From Rutstroemia sp. NJR-2017a BVV2 (Eukaryota > Ascomycota > Leotiomycetes > Helotiales > Rutstroemiaceae), in assembly GCA_002946415.1 (NCBI GenBank), contig NJPS01000079.1, positions 620,001-684,000 of the forward strand: DNA of 64,000 bases. The letters run 5' to 3'. A program made the position numbers and the translations under genes. How positions within the stretch are numbered: the first letter of the stretch is position 1; every line of letters starts with the position of its first letter. Positions 21,858 to 35,163 of this stretch are shown here, in pieces. The notes beneath the pieces are model-generated. The model did not search any database. It was not told the origin of the DNA and worked only from the letters and a program-made list of their open reading frames with translations.

Positions 21858-24698
21858 ATGTCGACTTCCGACATGTCGTTTACGACCCGGGCGACGAAGT
21901 CCATAGAAGATGCCATGTTCAACGCCGAACAGCATGGCTCATCTCAGCTTCTGCCCCTGCATCTCGCCCTCGCCCTCCTCGATCCTCTTCCAGATCTCTC
22001 CAAAGACCAACAACAGACTATGAATGCATCTCATGGCTCTGCCTCTCAATCCTTATTCAGACAAGTCGTCGAACGAGCCCATGGCGATCCACAAGCACTC
22101 GACAGAGCACTCAAGCGCGCTGTCGTCCGATTACCATCGCAAGATCCTCCGCCAGAGCAAGTCGGCGTATCACCTTCATTCCAGAAAGTGTTGCGCGCGG
22201 CGAAGGAATTACAGAAGACGCAGAAGGACTCCTTCATCGCTGTGGACCACTTGATCATCGCAGTGACGCAGGATTCTAATGTGCAGACTTGTCTGAAGGA
22301 GGCCAACATTCCAAATGTCAAGCTATTACACGATGCAGTTTCACAAATCAGAGGCACGAAGAGAGTGGATTCCAAGACGGCAGATGCAGAGGAGGAGAAT
22401 GAGAATTTGAAGAAGTTTACTGTCGATATGACGGCGATGGCTAGGGAAGGAAAGATCGACCCTGTCATTGGACGAGAGGAGGAGATTAGACGTGTTGTCA
22501 GAATCTTATCCAGACGGACGAAGAACAACCCTGTTCTGATTGGTGAGCCTGGTGTGGGTAAGACAACTGTGGTGGAAGGTTTGGCTCAGCGTATTGTCAA
22601 CGCTGATGTTCCGGATAACCTTGCTGCCTGCAAACTTCTTTCTCTGGATGTTGGTTCTATTATTGCTGGTAGTAAGTACAGAGGAGAGTTCGAAGAGAGA
22701 ATGAAGGGTGTCTTGAAGGAAATCGAAGACTCGAAAGAAATGATTGTCCTCTTCGTCGATGAGATGCATCTTCTCATGGGTGCTGGTTCCAGTGGTGAAG
22801 GTGGAATGGACGCTGCCAACATGCTTAAACCTATGTTGGCTCGTGGACAACTTCACTGTATTGGTGCTACTACACTCAACGAATACCGAAAGTACATCGA
22901 GAAGGATGCAGCATTCGAACGTCGTTTCCAACAAGTTTTGGTTAAGGAACCATCTGTCCCTGATACCATCTCCATCCTTCGTGGTGTAAAGGAGAAGTAC
23001 GAAGTTCACCACGGAGTTACTATCGCTGATGGAGCTCTTGTTGCCGCAGCTACCTTGGCTGCTCGATACCTCACTCAACGACGTCTTCCTGATTCTGCTG
23101 TCGATCTCATTGATGAAGCTGCAGCTGCAGTTCGAGTCGCACGTGAATCTCAACCAGAAATCATCGATTCACTTGAACGAAGACACCGACAACTCGAGAT
23201 TGAAATCCATGCATTGTCACGAGAGAAGGATGATGCATCGAAGGCTCGTCTTGCTCAGGCTAGAGAGGACGCTAGCAATGTGGAGGAAGAGCTTAGACCA
23301 CTTCGTGAGAAGTATGAGAGCGAAAGAAAGAGAGGGAAGGACATTCAAGAGGCCAAGGTGAAGCTTGACCAATTGAAGGTTAAGATGGACGAAGCTACTC
23401 GTTTGGGTGATACCAGCAAGGCTGCAGATCTCCAATACTATGCAATTCCTGAGCAGATCGCTTTCATCAAGAATTTGGAAAAACAAAAGAAGGCTGCAGA
23501 TGCTGCTCTGAGCTCTACAGCCCACCCAGATTCTGGTGGATCGCTGATCACTGATACTGTAGGTCCAGATCAGATCAACGAAATCGTTGCTCGATGGACT
23601 GGTATCCCTGTTACCCGATTGAAGGCTACGGAGAAGGACAAGTTGTTGAACATGGAGAAGGCACTCGGCAAGATCGTCGTTGGTCAATCAGAAGCTGTCA
23701 AGGCAGTTTCCGATGCCATCCGACTTCAAAGAGCAGGACTTTCAAATCCAAATTCACCGCCAAGTTTCCTGTTCTGCGGTCCTTCCGGTACTGGTAAGAC
23801 ACTTCTTACCAAGGCTCTTGCCGACTTCTTGTTCGATGACGAGAAGGCTATGATTCGTCTTGACATGTCTGAATATCAAGAAAGACATGCTCTCAGCCGA
23901 ATGATCGGTGCACCACCTGGATATGTTGGACACGATGCTGGTGGACAACTTACCGAAGCTCTTCGCCGCAAACCCTTCTCCATTCTCTTGTTCGACGAAA
24001 TCGAAAAGGCCGCCAAGGAGATCCTTACTGTCCTTCTCCAGCTCATGGACGATGGTCGTATCACCGATGGCCAAGGACGTGTCATCGACGCCCGCAACTG
24101 TATTGTCGTCATGACATCCAACTTGGGTGCCGAATACCTCGACCGTCCCAACGCAGCCAACGGCAAGATCGACCCCACCACTCGCATGATGGTCGAGCAA
24201 GCCCTCAAGGATTACTTCCTCCCCGAATTCCTCAACCGTATCAACGCCACCATCATCTTCAACCGTCTCACCAAAGCCGAGATCCGCAGAATCGTCGACG
24301 TGCGTCTCGGCGAGGTGCAGAAACGTCTCAGCAACAACGGCCGCGATGTCCGCATCGATTGTTCACCTGCGGTGCGCGATTATCTCGGCTCTGCTGGATA
24401 CAGTCCGGCGTATGGTGCAAGACCGTTGGCGAGGTTGATTGAGAAGGAGGTGCTGAATAGGTTGGCGGTGCTCTTGCTTAGAGGTGCGATTAAGGATGGT
24501 GAGACGGCGCATGTGGTTATGCGGGATGGTAGGATTATGGTGCAGCCGAATCACCAGGGCGAGAGTGAGGAGAGCAGTGAGGATGATATGGAGATTGATG
24601 AGTATGATGCCAGACAGATGTTCGATGGTAGTAGAAATGGTGGATATGGAAGAGATAGAGGGGAGGATAGTGATGGGGATTTAGATCTTTACCAGTAA
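21858..24698 (+). CDS. HSP104: HSP104, ClpB-type AAA+ disaggregase
   Basis: A single exon encodes 946 residues of the hexameric cytosolic/nuclear disaggregase that pulls polypeptides from aggregates together with Hsp70/Hsp40. The N-terminal Clp domain (6-165) is followed by NBD1 with Walker A GEPGVGKT (229-236) and Walker [12 protein letters not shown] coiled-coil middle domain covers about 415-545. NBD2 has Walker A GPSGTGKT (641-648), pore loop GYVG and Walker [12 protein letters not shown]. The C-terminal acidic tail (SEEDD... ending DLDLYQ) is typical of cytosolic Hsp104 rather than mitochondrial Hsp78, and no presequence is present. The ATG at 21858 is followed by a second in-frame ATG five codons later, whose product ([10 protein letters not shown]) looks more like the family start; both are possible. 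Heat-shock elements lie upstream. Confidence 0.97.
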   Translation: MSTSDMSFTTRATKSIEDAMFNAEQHGSSQLLPLHLALALLDPLPDLSKDQQQTMNASHGSASQSLFRQVVERAHGDPQALDRALKRAVVRLPSQDPPPEQVGVSPSFQKVLRAAKELQKTQKDSFIAVDHLIIAVTQDSNVQTCLKEANIPNVKLLHDAVSQIRGTKRVDSKTADAEEENENLKKFTVDMTAMAREGKIDPVIGREEEIRRVVRILSRRTKNNPVLIGEPGVGKTTVVEGLAQRIVNADVPDNLAACKLLSLDVGSIIAGSKYRGEFEERMKGVLKEIEDSKEMIVLFVDEMHLLMGAGSSGEGGMDAANMLKPMLARGQLHCIGATTLNEYRKYIEKDAAFERRFQQVLVKEPSVPDTISILRGVKEKYEVHHGVTIADGALVAAATLAARYLTQRRLPDSAVDLIDEAAAAVRVARESQPEIIDSLERRHRQLEIEIHALSREKDDASKARLAQAREDASNVEEELRPLREKYESERKRGKDIQEAKVKLDQLKVKMDEATRLGDTSKAADLQYYAIPEQIAFIKNLEKQKKAADAALSSTAHPDSGGSLITDTVGPDQINEIVARWTGIPVTRLKATEKDKLLNMEKALGKIVVGQSEAVKAVSDAIRLQRAGLSNPNSPPSFLFCGPSGTGKTLLTKALADFLFDDEKAMIRLDMSEYQERHALSRMIGAPPGYVGHDAGGQLTEALRRKPFSILLFDEIEKAAKEILTVLLQLMDDGRITDGQGRVIDARNCIVVMTSNLGAEYLDRPNAANGKIDPTTRMMVEQALKDYFLPEFLNRINATIIFNRLTKAEIRRIVDVRLGEVQKRLSNNGRDVRIDCSPAVRDYLGSAGYSPAYGARPLARLIEKEVLNRLAVLLLRGAIKDGETAHVVMRDGRIMVQPNHQGESEESSEDDMEIDEYDARQMFDGSRNGGYGRDRGEDSDGDLDLYQ

Positions 24699-25668
24699 AG
24701 GACGGGGGTGCAAGATATAGATGAGGTCTAGAGAGGAGCGGAAAAGTTCAAGAGATGAGAGATGATTCATGAGAAGTGTGCTGGATGCATGGATGAACGA
24801 ACGAATTTCCTTGTTAAGTCAAAAGGCGTTTTGGGGACATATGGGATATGGGTCAAGGAATGAGATGATGTAGATGGGTTTTCTTAATGTTGATGAGAGT
24901 ATTTTAGCGTAGATATCAAGATGGGTTGAAATGAATAAAAATTAAATTTGAAAATTTGTCGCCGTCTACCTGAATTATAGAGAGCCTCTTATTATAGTAT
25001 GATAAAACCCCTCGACCCGCGACAGTACTGTCAAGCTTTTTTCGCCTGTTAAACTTATAGAATACTTAGACATAGATTTCAGAGTATCATCACGATACTA
25101 TAAAGTAATTCTCAGTATTATAGCGGCCAGAGCACGCTATATCATACACGGTCACTATATAGGCTGATACCTCCTCTGATCAAGTGATCAAGGAGATTGC
25201 TGCCTGAGGATTCAGAATGAATTGTTCTCTCTTGCGTGGGATAATTTTAAAGGCCATAAGTTATTGGATTTCCTCTCAACAATCCAACCGTCCGCGAAAG
25301 GATTGGCTTGGTTCCGTTATAATGAGTCTGTTGGCAAAGCCCCTTTCATCTGTTACTCGACTGACAATATAGTTCTGAGTACAACTAGGCTCTGAAGTAA
25401 GACCTGTCAACGGGTACTCCAATTGCCAAATCCAATGTCATTATTAGGTCGTAGAAGGCAGGATCTAACCTCATCTAGCTATATTATCGCCAATGGGGAT
25501 GTCATCTTTACGAAGAATCACTTGCTGACTATCACCCGATTGGGGCTATAATTGAAATCTAATACTCTCGCTATACAGACAGAGAGAGGCAAGCAAATTT
25601 CCACGCATCAGACCTTCGTGCCTCCTAGCTTGCTAATCCCTAACAACCGTAACAGGCCTTAGAATTGT
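24699..25668. other. Convergent intergenic region, HSP104 / HET gene
   Basis: 970 bp. The first 250 bp fit the HSP104 3' UTR. 24950-25640 is AT-rich with many TA steps and no open frame of note. It may be a decayed, RIP-like repeat relic, but no transposon protein is recognisable. Confidence 0.45.
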
Positions 25669-28062
25669 TCATTGGATTATGATAACACCCTCCCTTCTGT
25701 GTACAGGTATTTGTTTCAAGAAGTCCTCGTTTGTCGAACACTTGGCCAAAGAGACCTCTGGAATTATTAGCGACAGAACGCCAATCCTTTCCCAACGCTC
25801 AGCCGCAGGCATTGCTTTTCGCAATGTCAAAAACCGAGCTCGCCCGTGTTCAGATGAAGGGTCCTTGCTTGCAAACATCAAGACACTGATAAGTTCTTTA
25901 GAGGCGTGCTTATCCGTCCACTCCTGCTCAGTCATCCGAACCGTCAGACCGATAAAGCAGAGTCGGCCCGCTATTCGATACCATTTCTCGTCCCAGTCAT
26001 GGCTTCCTATGTTGTACTTTTTCCGACCAACCCTGCCTGCCCTTTGTAGCCATGTCCACTCTTTCTTGGTTTCTTTACGTACTGAATACTTCAGTACGAG
26101 AGGATCCCTGATTTCAATCAAGGTCGGGGCTTCGCTTTTTAGAAGATCTGTCGAGTACGAACTGAGCAGCCGCCTTGGCTGGTCCTGATTGAAGAGATAC
26201 ATGTCTACGGCCCAAAGAAAGCGCAACTTCTCCAACGCAATAAGGTCGCTCATGAAGGCCCCATGTTCATACTCCGGAGGAGCACGCCAGGTGACGATAC
26301 CTTTCCATCCTGCCCACGTCCACGATGGCAAATGGCTACGTCGCTGGCTCTCGTTCGACACGAACAGCTGGTGATTTTGACCGGCCCGATGGTACCACGA
26401 GGTCACTGACAAGGCAAAGGTAACCTGAGCGCCGTTATGGTCTCCGCAAATAATTCCCATCCACAGCGGGATCCCGTGAAGTAGGCACAATGATTTGTTT
26501 TCTTCGTACATGCCAAGGATTCCTTGAAACGCTGGCAGCGTGTCCGTGTCATATGTCACCTCTCGTTTCGAAAACGCACGAATGTGCTCATTGAGACCTC
26601 TCAACTGCGCGCGGGTGGTCGCCTTGCGATAGATCGGGAACCCGTAGTCTAAGCGGTAGGCCTCGTCCTTCACGATAACTAAGTTGTCCTGGTTACTTTG
26701 GCTGCCCCCACTATGAGCATCACCTTTGAATATTCCGGTTAACATAAAGTCGGCCATGTGGTGTTCATCGCCGTCATCCAAAAAGAGTGGCATATTGATG
26801 CTCTCGTGTGTAGCCATGCCCTGACATTCCCAATATATTTGGTGGTCGGTGAAGACGATGCGGCGTCTGGACAGGATGCCTTCTTGGTAGGTCCAGCCTC
26901 GCGTCCAGTGGCAGGATTCGAATATATCGCAACGGGGATCTGGCAGTGTCGAAAGGAGCAAACTTCCACTATCGAGGTAATACTTTGGTTGTGGCTTTCG
27001 AGGAGTTGACCGAATGCCTGGGAGGCCGTAGCTCGCCCCCGAGCCAGCTGCCGCCACGATGGTAATATCAGCTTCCTGATAAATAGTCGTCATCCTTGAA
27101 ATCAAAGCAGCCTTTTCCACATCATCGGACTGATTAATACACAGCCGGTCGACCCACAGATATTGCAACCCGAGCTCCTTTGTGACTGCGACAGCGTCAA
27201 GCACAGTCTTGGGCCACGGTTCTCCGTCCGCGGAACTTGTGCCCCAAACGTAGCTAAGAGCCGCATATTTGATCCCCCAAGGCTGCTCTTCCGCCCTAAT
27301 CAGGGTAGGATCATCCACAGTGCAGTCAATAACACGAAACCCTTGCTGAATAGGCTCGTGCGATATCAGCCGTCCGCAAGTCTCATGGTGGTGCTCTCGA
27401 CAAATCTCGAGAAAGGTGCGGACAAGGTCAAGATTTGCCTGCTCACTAACTTCTCGCGCCCGCAGTAGTATGTTACAATCAGTGTCGCGGGACTCGTTCG
27501 CTTCGAGTCGGTAAATTGCTCCTACAGACGGGATTTCCTTCTCTAACCAGTCTACTTCATGACCCCACGGCGGAATCACCTCGTCATCCGGGACCACGGC
27601 CATGAAGACTGTGTCCTTGATCTCATTCCATGTTTGACTGTCCGTTAACATATCATGCCTGAACATCCAGCTCTCGCTGCTGCGAAATGCAAGAAGTTTG
27701 TGCTGCACATGAGCGTCAGGCTGGACCCTTAGTGATCGGAAGAAATCACACAGCGGGCAGTTGGAAGGTCTTGACAATCGATCCTGGAAGTGATGCACTG
27801 GAATAGCGTCGTTGTAGAAATGTCTTCCATCCGACGCTTCGCATAGATCGTTCGGGCAAGCCACGGATCCATCTCTCACCTTCTGGTAAAATTTAGAAGC
27901 TTTCTCAAAAGTGCTATCGAGGTCGAGCTGTTGACAATGAGCACATAGATGTGATAATACACTAGTCTTTTGACGCTTCTTCCTATGCTGCCTTTCCTCG
28001 GTGTCTGGAGAGTCCGGGCTGCTGTTCCTCGAAAGCTGCGCTCTCACTAAGGAGGAAGACAT
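25669..28062 (-). CDS. HET-domain (heterokaryon incompatibility) protein
   Basis: Intronless, 797 residues from the ATG at 28062; a TTG-led extension upstream was not used. HET domains (PF06985) are TIR-like modules that trigger cell death in allorecognition. The N terminus (CAHCQQLDLDSTF, then a CPLCDFF block) is typical of fungal HET proteins. The three conserved blocks are KYAALSYVWG (about 265-274), YLWVDRLCINQ (about 301-311) and RGWTYQEGILSRRR (about 387-400). The rest, to residue 797, has no recognised repeat or STAND domain. The gene is isolated, next to an AT-rich stretch on one side and a 5.9-kb gene-poor region on the other, as often seen for this fast-evolving family. Partner and allele specificity cannot be deduced. 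Confidence 0.93.
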   Translation of the reverse strand: MSSSLVRAQLSRNSSPDSPDTEERQHRKKRQKTSVLSHLCAHCQQLDLDSTFEKASKFYQKVRDGSVACPNDLCEASDGRHFYNDAIPVHHFQDRLSRPSNCPLCDFFRSLRVQPDAHVQHKLLAFRSSESWMFRHDMLTDSQTWNEIKDTVFMAVVPDDEVIPPWGHEVDWLEKEIPSVGAIYRLEANESRDTDCNILLRAREVSEQANLDLVRTFLEICREHHHETCGRLISHEPIQQGFRVIDCTVDDPTLIRAEEQPWGIKYAALSYVWGTSSADGEPWPKTVLDAVAVTKELGLQYLWVDRLCINQSDDVEKAALISRMTTIYQEADITIVAAAGSGASYGLPGIRSTPRKPQPKYYLDSGSLLLSTLPDPRCDIFESCHWTRGWTYQEGILSRRRIVFTDHQIYWECQGMATHESINMPLFLDDGDEHHMADFMLTGIFKGDAHSGGSQSNQDNLVIVKDEAYRLDYGFPIYRKATTRAQLRGLNEHIRAFSKREVTYDTDTLPAFQGILGMYEENKSLCLLHGIPLWMGIICGDHNGAQVTFALSVTSWYHRAGQNHQLFVSNESQRRSHLPSWTWAGWKGIVTWRAPPEYEHGAFMSDLIALEKLRFLWAVDMYLFNQDQPRRLLSSYSTDLLKSEAPTLIEIRDPLVLKYSVRKETKKEWTWLQRAGRVGRKKYNIGSHDWDEKWYRIAGRLCFIGLTVRMTEQEWTDKHASKELISVLMFASKDPSSEHGRARFLTLRKAMPAAERWERIGVLSLIIPEVSLAKCSTNEDFLKQIPVHRREGVIIIQ

Positions 28063-31000
28063 ATTGTCACACTGGCGTCGGGTTACAACACTGAACGATA
28101 GAGTAGACGTTCGTTGTACAGGAAACGTTAGGTACCACCTTCGCGAACAATCAACCCGCAAAGGTGCGCAAGAGCACGGTATGATCTAGGCACGTCAGGA
28201 GGTACGCCTTATGCTAGGACACGACTGGCCCTGTTCATATTATCCCGCCGTCGCGATGGTGATGTAGAAGGAGACGAGTGACGGCGCACCAGCGTGCTGA
28301 CACCTGCCGATAGAATGTTCGACAAACCTGCTCTTACGCACACACGTGACTAAGCCTGAGAATGGTGGCTAAGTAAAATAACTGAGTAAAATAGGGCGAG
28401 CCCAGGCATAAGCATAGTAAGTACTGAAATATATAGACCTCATAATAGGACCTTTCCTCAAGTACCCCGAATTTTGAAAAGACTTTAACAGTCACGATTA
28501 AATAGGGGGGAACAGCAGAAGCAGCAATCGGTAGCGTAATTGAAACAATCGACAGCATAATCAACCGTGCTCTTTTTCTTATTGCTAAGTAGTCTCCTTA
28601 AGGAGAAATAATTAGAGGAAGTAATATATTAATAACAACTTCATATATTTACTAAGACAAAATTTATAATTCCAAAACTATAGATTCGTCTCGTAACAGG
28701 GTGCGTCTCGGGACGCAAGGACGGACGTTATGTGATGTATGAGTGTGAGCGTGAATGAGAAGTTTCAATGCCTAGTCTGACATACTCTCACCTCTCTTTA
28801 TTGTACTCTGATCTCTCTTTATAGATACGGATACTTCTCTATCCATTAACCAGCCAGCCGCATGCATACCAGTTAAACTTGCCTGCGAGTGATGGTGTAG
28901 GATAGGAGGAGGAGGAGGAGTAATGGATTTAATTGGATAATTATAACTATGTGGGGGAAGAGAGTGGAGGTGAGGTATTTACTTGATGGATAGATGTTAC
29001 TAAGTGTTGCTGTTGAGCTTGTTGTTGATATTGTTGTAGGAGGATAGATAGATAGGGACAGAAAAAAATGTTAGAGATCCCAATCGCATACACGATATAA
29101 AATCACAATAATAACCGCAATGAAGACTCCATCCGTCTACTCATTCGCAAATTCATAAACAGAATATGCACGTATCTCGAAAGCAAACGCTCGAAAGTAA
29201 ACAAGTAAGAAGTAGGATTGAGAAACAACTCTGTGTATTTTTATCCTAGAGGTTTATTTCACACCTGTGACTCTCTCACTCTCTCCGCCCTCTTTAATAT
29301 CGGGGACAAGAATGAATAAGTGGGTGAACAAATGCTGCGAGTATGGTATAGTAGATACGCCCCGCCGCTAATCTCTCACTCGAAGTTATGTTTTTTCCTA
29401 TCACTTACTCATACGACGGCATCCTGGTCGGTCGATGGGAGGAGTAGTTCCCCTTGACTTTCGCAAAACCAGTTGGCAACGTGGCCACCGTATGAGTCCG
29501 ATGCTTATTTGCTTCCTTGTCCTCCGCCTAACTAGCTGGCTAGTCATCCTTTTAGAGCCGTATATCGCATCTCGTGAGCACAAGGCTGTCTGTCTGGAAC
29601 CAGAAGACTATGTTGCACGTCATACGGTCAGGTGGTGCTCTTTCTTTCAATTGTTGACCGCTTTGATGGCTAGCTGTGTCGAGGGTGCCAGATAGACTTT
29701 TAAAAGGAGTTCTGCCTGTTGTATATACTGCTGTTACATAGTTGAATGGAACGGAAGAGATTCAGTTTGTTAACTAACTGTGGCTGTCAAACTGCAATCT
29801 ATTTCCTTGCACATCAAGCAATCACCACAACGGCATAAACGAGGCTCAAATCGATATACACGCAACACGAGGCTCAACTCACCTCAGGCACGTCATACAC
29901 TCAGTCCACCTCCCTGCTGACTGCTACTAGACCAAATCAAGTATCTTAGTAGACGACCCACGTTACACATCCCAAATCACATGCTCCCACGCTGACTTCC
30001 TTGTACGACCATAAGAAACTCCGAGCTACGCAACGACTATGAAACAGACTCCTTACCTGTTATCAGCCGCACTCAGCCAGCCATAGCAGCTTGGAGGAGT
30101 AATATGCAGCACATGATTGCGAGATGTGCAACAGATGGATGGGTTAGGATACGGGGGCTGGACTCAGCCGCACCGGGGTTGTGGATGGTAGGATTTGTCA
30201 GATGGGAGGGTGGGTGAATAGGGGTATTTTGGGGTGGTGGTGGTGGTGATGGTGGGGATTTGTGAGGCTGTTGAAAAATTGGGTTGTTCTTGAGAAGGAC
30301 GAGATGAACGAATGGCATGGAAGTGTTTTTAGTTGAAGAAAGAATTGGTAGATGGTGTAAGGAAGTATGATGGTGAATCTCCGGCTTAAAAGTGCTTGAG
30401 GCCTAATACAAGGACACTTGGACAGCTGCTAGGCGTATAAATTTGCTTTCTTGTGCTGAGCCTATTATTGGTAGCAGATCTCCGATCATGAACGTAGTAT
30501 GTATCCAGCTCATTCAGACCTAAAAGTGTCGAGGGCAAGAGGAGTTTAGGTAGTAAAGTAAAATGATTAAAGTGAGTGTTCAGTTGGATGTTTTCAAGAT
30601 CATAGATTCGGCCAATTGAACATGCAGCCCAATCATCTCTCCTTCCAGATGCGGTATACATGAAGGTGACCGCTCTGCCGCAAGCTGTGTGTAGATGACA
30701 AGAATAAGCATTTATCAAATGCTGAAGTGGAACGATGTACAAGGCGGTGTGCATCTCAACTACCATTATCTCTCCTCTGCGAATCTAGAGGTATTAAAAG
30801 GGGCAACAGTGGAGAGCAATGAAGGAGTTGATCGAAAGTGACGTATGCTATAAACAACTTAATGTTCACTTGCTGTCTGTTCAAACAAGCATTTGTACTG
30901 ACGAGACGCTGCAAGTGCAAATACTGAAGAGGTACATACTCGCCATGCTGAGACAAAGATAATGTATGTCTTAGCGAACATGAACACAGTGATAGCACGA

Positions 31001-33957
31001 TATACAAGCTGCATGAAACGTACTGAATTGAGAGTTGACAAGACTACGTCTCAGGTACCATATGAAGGGCCTGCTCGGCAGCTTATCAGACTGCAAATCG
31101 ATAGCGGCTGTCCGCTTCCGATATTTCGTGAAGTGGCACAGAGCGCTGATGTGGGGTAGGGGACGAAGGGGGAGCAGTGTGTATGGAAAAACTTCGAGAC
31201 AGCGACTTGCTGCGTCTTATGTACAAACAAGGACTAGACAGATGGAGAGAATAGACATTTGGTAACCTGTTAAACTTGGTGATTACATCACATCTTCATC
31301 GACGACGTGGTCCATGGCTTCATGAAAGGAGTAAATGACAATGGCCTGGTCAAGTGGGGGGTTCCGACCAAACTGGATATATACTGTAGCCGCCTCAATC
31401 CGAAACAACCGTTGTGGCTTTTGCACAGGTCCCAGACTCAACTCCCTTGTGGTTCACAGCTCGACAAGGCATCAAACAAATGCGGAGGGTTGCATCGCTG
31501 ACCGGGAAAGAGATGAATGAGGTGGTAAGCAGTCCTTGGAGGTGGACATTCTCGAGGGTAGCAGATGCACGAACAGATGTATGTCTCAAACTTAATGAAG
31601 GCTAGAGCTTTCGTGGTTGGAGAATCGAGGTGTGTCGGTGACTAGAGAGCTGCACGGTATGATTCGTGGGAGGCTAAACAGGAGAGGGGAGGGGAATCCT
31701 CTGTAGTTTGACCGAGTCTTGGAGGGTTTTGGAGGGTTTTGGGTGGGAAAAAGCCAACTTTAAAAATAGATTGTAAGGTTAACGTTAATGAGTGAAGTTA
31801 CAATGTAACTTTCCACGATTGAGAGGGAAAAGCTTGTTCAGGACCTCGGAAATGTTTAAATATTTGTTTGGGCTCGGGACCCGGCAGTGTGATGTTGTCT
31901 CAGCTCAATGATATCGCAATCTCCCCTCCACGTACGTATATATGGACGGAGTACTTGGTCGTCGTAGCTATTTCGTCGGATATTACTTGTATAATCTTGG
32001 AAAAGTGGAGATACGATATAGAATTTTATTTATGTGGGTTGGTGGGCTTAGAAGAGCTGCGGCCGGAAAGAGAATATATCCTCAAATCTGTAATGTGTTG
32101 TGTTGGTGTTTGAGAAGGACAAGCAGGAAGAAGAGCTGATGATGGATGGGTAGGAGGGGTGGCTATCTTACATGCCAATGCATTGCCGTATAGCATAATG
32201 ATTAAAGCAGCAACGAAGGGGGACTCAATGTGCGTGAAAGCGACATGAAAGGATCACCATAAGCGCTCAAAAGTCTTGCCGTTTGAGGATGATTATTCTG
32301 GTGTTTTTGAGGTTCAAAGCTACTATACATTCGTACATTCATATATACACCGGCAAGGTTACCTAACCCCCATTACCTGGGTTCCTGCCCAATAGCACAC
32401 TTTATGTGGCATCCTTCACGATGAGACAAGTGATAGAGGATGCGGAGACCAACGCCTCGCTGTACCTTGGACAAATTAAAAGCAGGAGGCCTGTACCTGG
32501 TTCTAGCTTTCCCGTATATCGCTTGCCGGTCAACGTTATCGTCGGCCGTGGTCATCGGGAGGACGAGGCAATAGTTCCAAGGAATTGGCAGAGGGAGGGA
32601 AGGGAAGGCTAGCAAAGAGGAAACAAAGCGATTGTGCTTGCTTGATATCTAAATTGTGCTTGCTTGAGTATCAACACGCGAACGAACGCAAGGACCGTAC
32701 CCTATCGGATCATATGCTTGCTTGCTTGCTTGCTCATGCTTAGGTAGCCGGTCGCCAACATGGAAGGCGTCTTCTTTGGTATCTTTTTGTAGTTGTAGTT
32801 GTAGTTGTTCAGCGTGGCAGCCGGATTCCAAGGAAAACTCATGTTGCTGCAGATTCACTCGCCGTACGCCCGTAAACCTGCCACTACCAAGCTCTTGTTA
32901 AGATTTGTCAAACTTTGCCTCATTTCCTCTTCCCTTCTGCGCCCCTACAGTAAGTTGGGAACACGGCTCTGGATCCACCCCATCATCCACACTGGCTTTT
33001 GTACGGCGTTCGAGAACCTTTGAACCAAATTTTCGCAGCATTCCGGAGTACAAGGCACAAGGCACAAGGCACAAGCACAAGGCGATAAACGAGACGAGGA
33101 CGCGCTTGTTGAAAACACAAGAAGAAATCCAGAAATCCGACCAGCCCGCAACTCCCCCATCTCGCTCAAATTCTCCCATCCCATCCCATCCTACCACCCT
33201 ACCACCCTACCACCCTACCCAAGGTTATCCTACCACATCCCTCGATCGGAGAGAGAGAAACCTCACCTCACATCCACTTCCAAAATAATTTCACAACCAC
33301 GACACGAACAACTCCAAAAATTCAAAAAGATCCCCGTCAACAAAGACATCTCTCAGCGGCCACCACCCCCATCAATCTACAATTTCAAGACGAATATCCA
33401 TCGCATAATTTGCGATCAAGCGGCCACTACTCATTCAACAAAAGATTGTGAATCAAAAACAAATACGAATCACTTCTGCAGCTTTTCACATTAATTGTGC
33501 TCACAAGCCAAGTTGCGTTGCTCCAGCTAAAGTTGGTTGACTTTTTTCGACCTCCCCCATCAAACACTGCCACAATTTTCCTCACGAAACCATCAAGACG
33601 AAGAACCTCTCGTAAGGTTACTCCAACAGCGGCTTCAATTCGAAGAAGCAGAAAAAAAGGGTTCTTATCCCCCCATTGAGGATTGATTTTAACTTCGCTG
33701 TACGCTTTTTCCCCTTTGACCCCACGATTCTTGTTGAGATTCAGCTCCAACGTGATTACTCGGAAGAATCTGTTCACATCAACCGATTTTTCGCCTTTTG
33801 GCTAACCTTCGACGCGTTACAGAACCAAGAAGTGAATCACGGTCCTCCGATAAAAACGAATCTCGATTTTCTAACTGTCCACCTCCGCCCTGTCAACCTA
33901 TTGCGGATTACATCACAGCACCCCCGGTCAACTTCTCCCTAAAGGAGGAACAAAGTG
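28063..33957. other. 5.9-kb gene-poor region between HET gene and PP1
   Basis: No supported protein gene: reading frames are short, overlapping and without family similarity. 28560-28720 is AT-rich. GGAGGAGGAGG (28907-28920), GGTGGTGGTGG (30233-30253), GCTTGCTTGC-type (32634-32735) and CCTACCACC-type (33192-33230) microsatellites are present. 33040-33085 has AGGCACA iterations. The last roughly 700 bp before PP1 is pyrimidine-rich, as in a long fungal promoter/5' UTR. Non-coding transcripts are possible but unproven. Confidence 0.45.

Positions 33958-35163
<1,206 letters not shown>

Noticed and set aside
22506..23153. A 215-codon antisense frame in HSP104
   Set aside because: Shadow frame; no domain, no splice or promoter support.
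24950..25660. Suspected transposon relic
   Set aside because: AT-rich and degenerate, but no reverse transcriptase, transposase, LTR or target duplication could be identified, so it is not called a mobile element.
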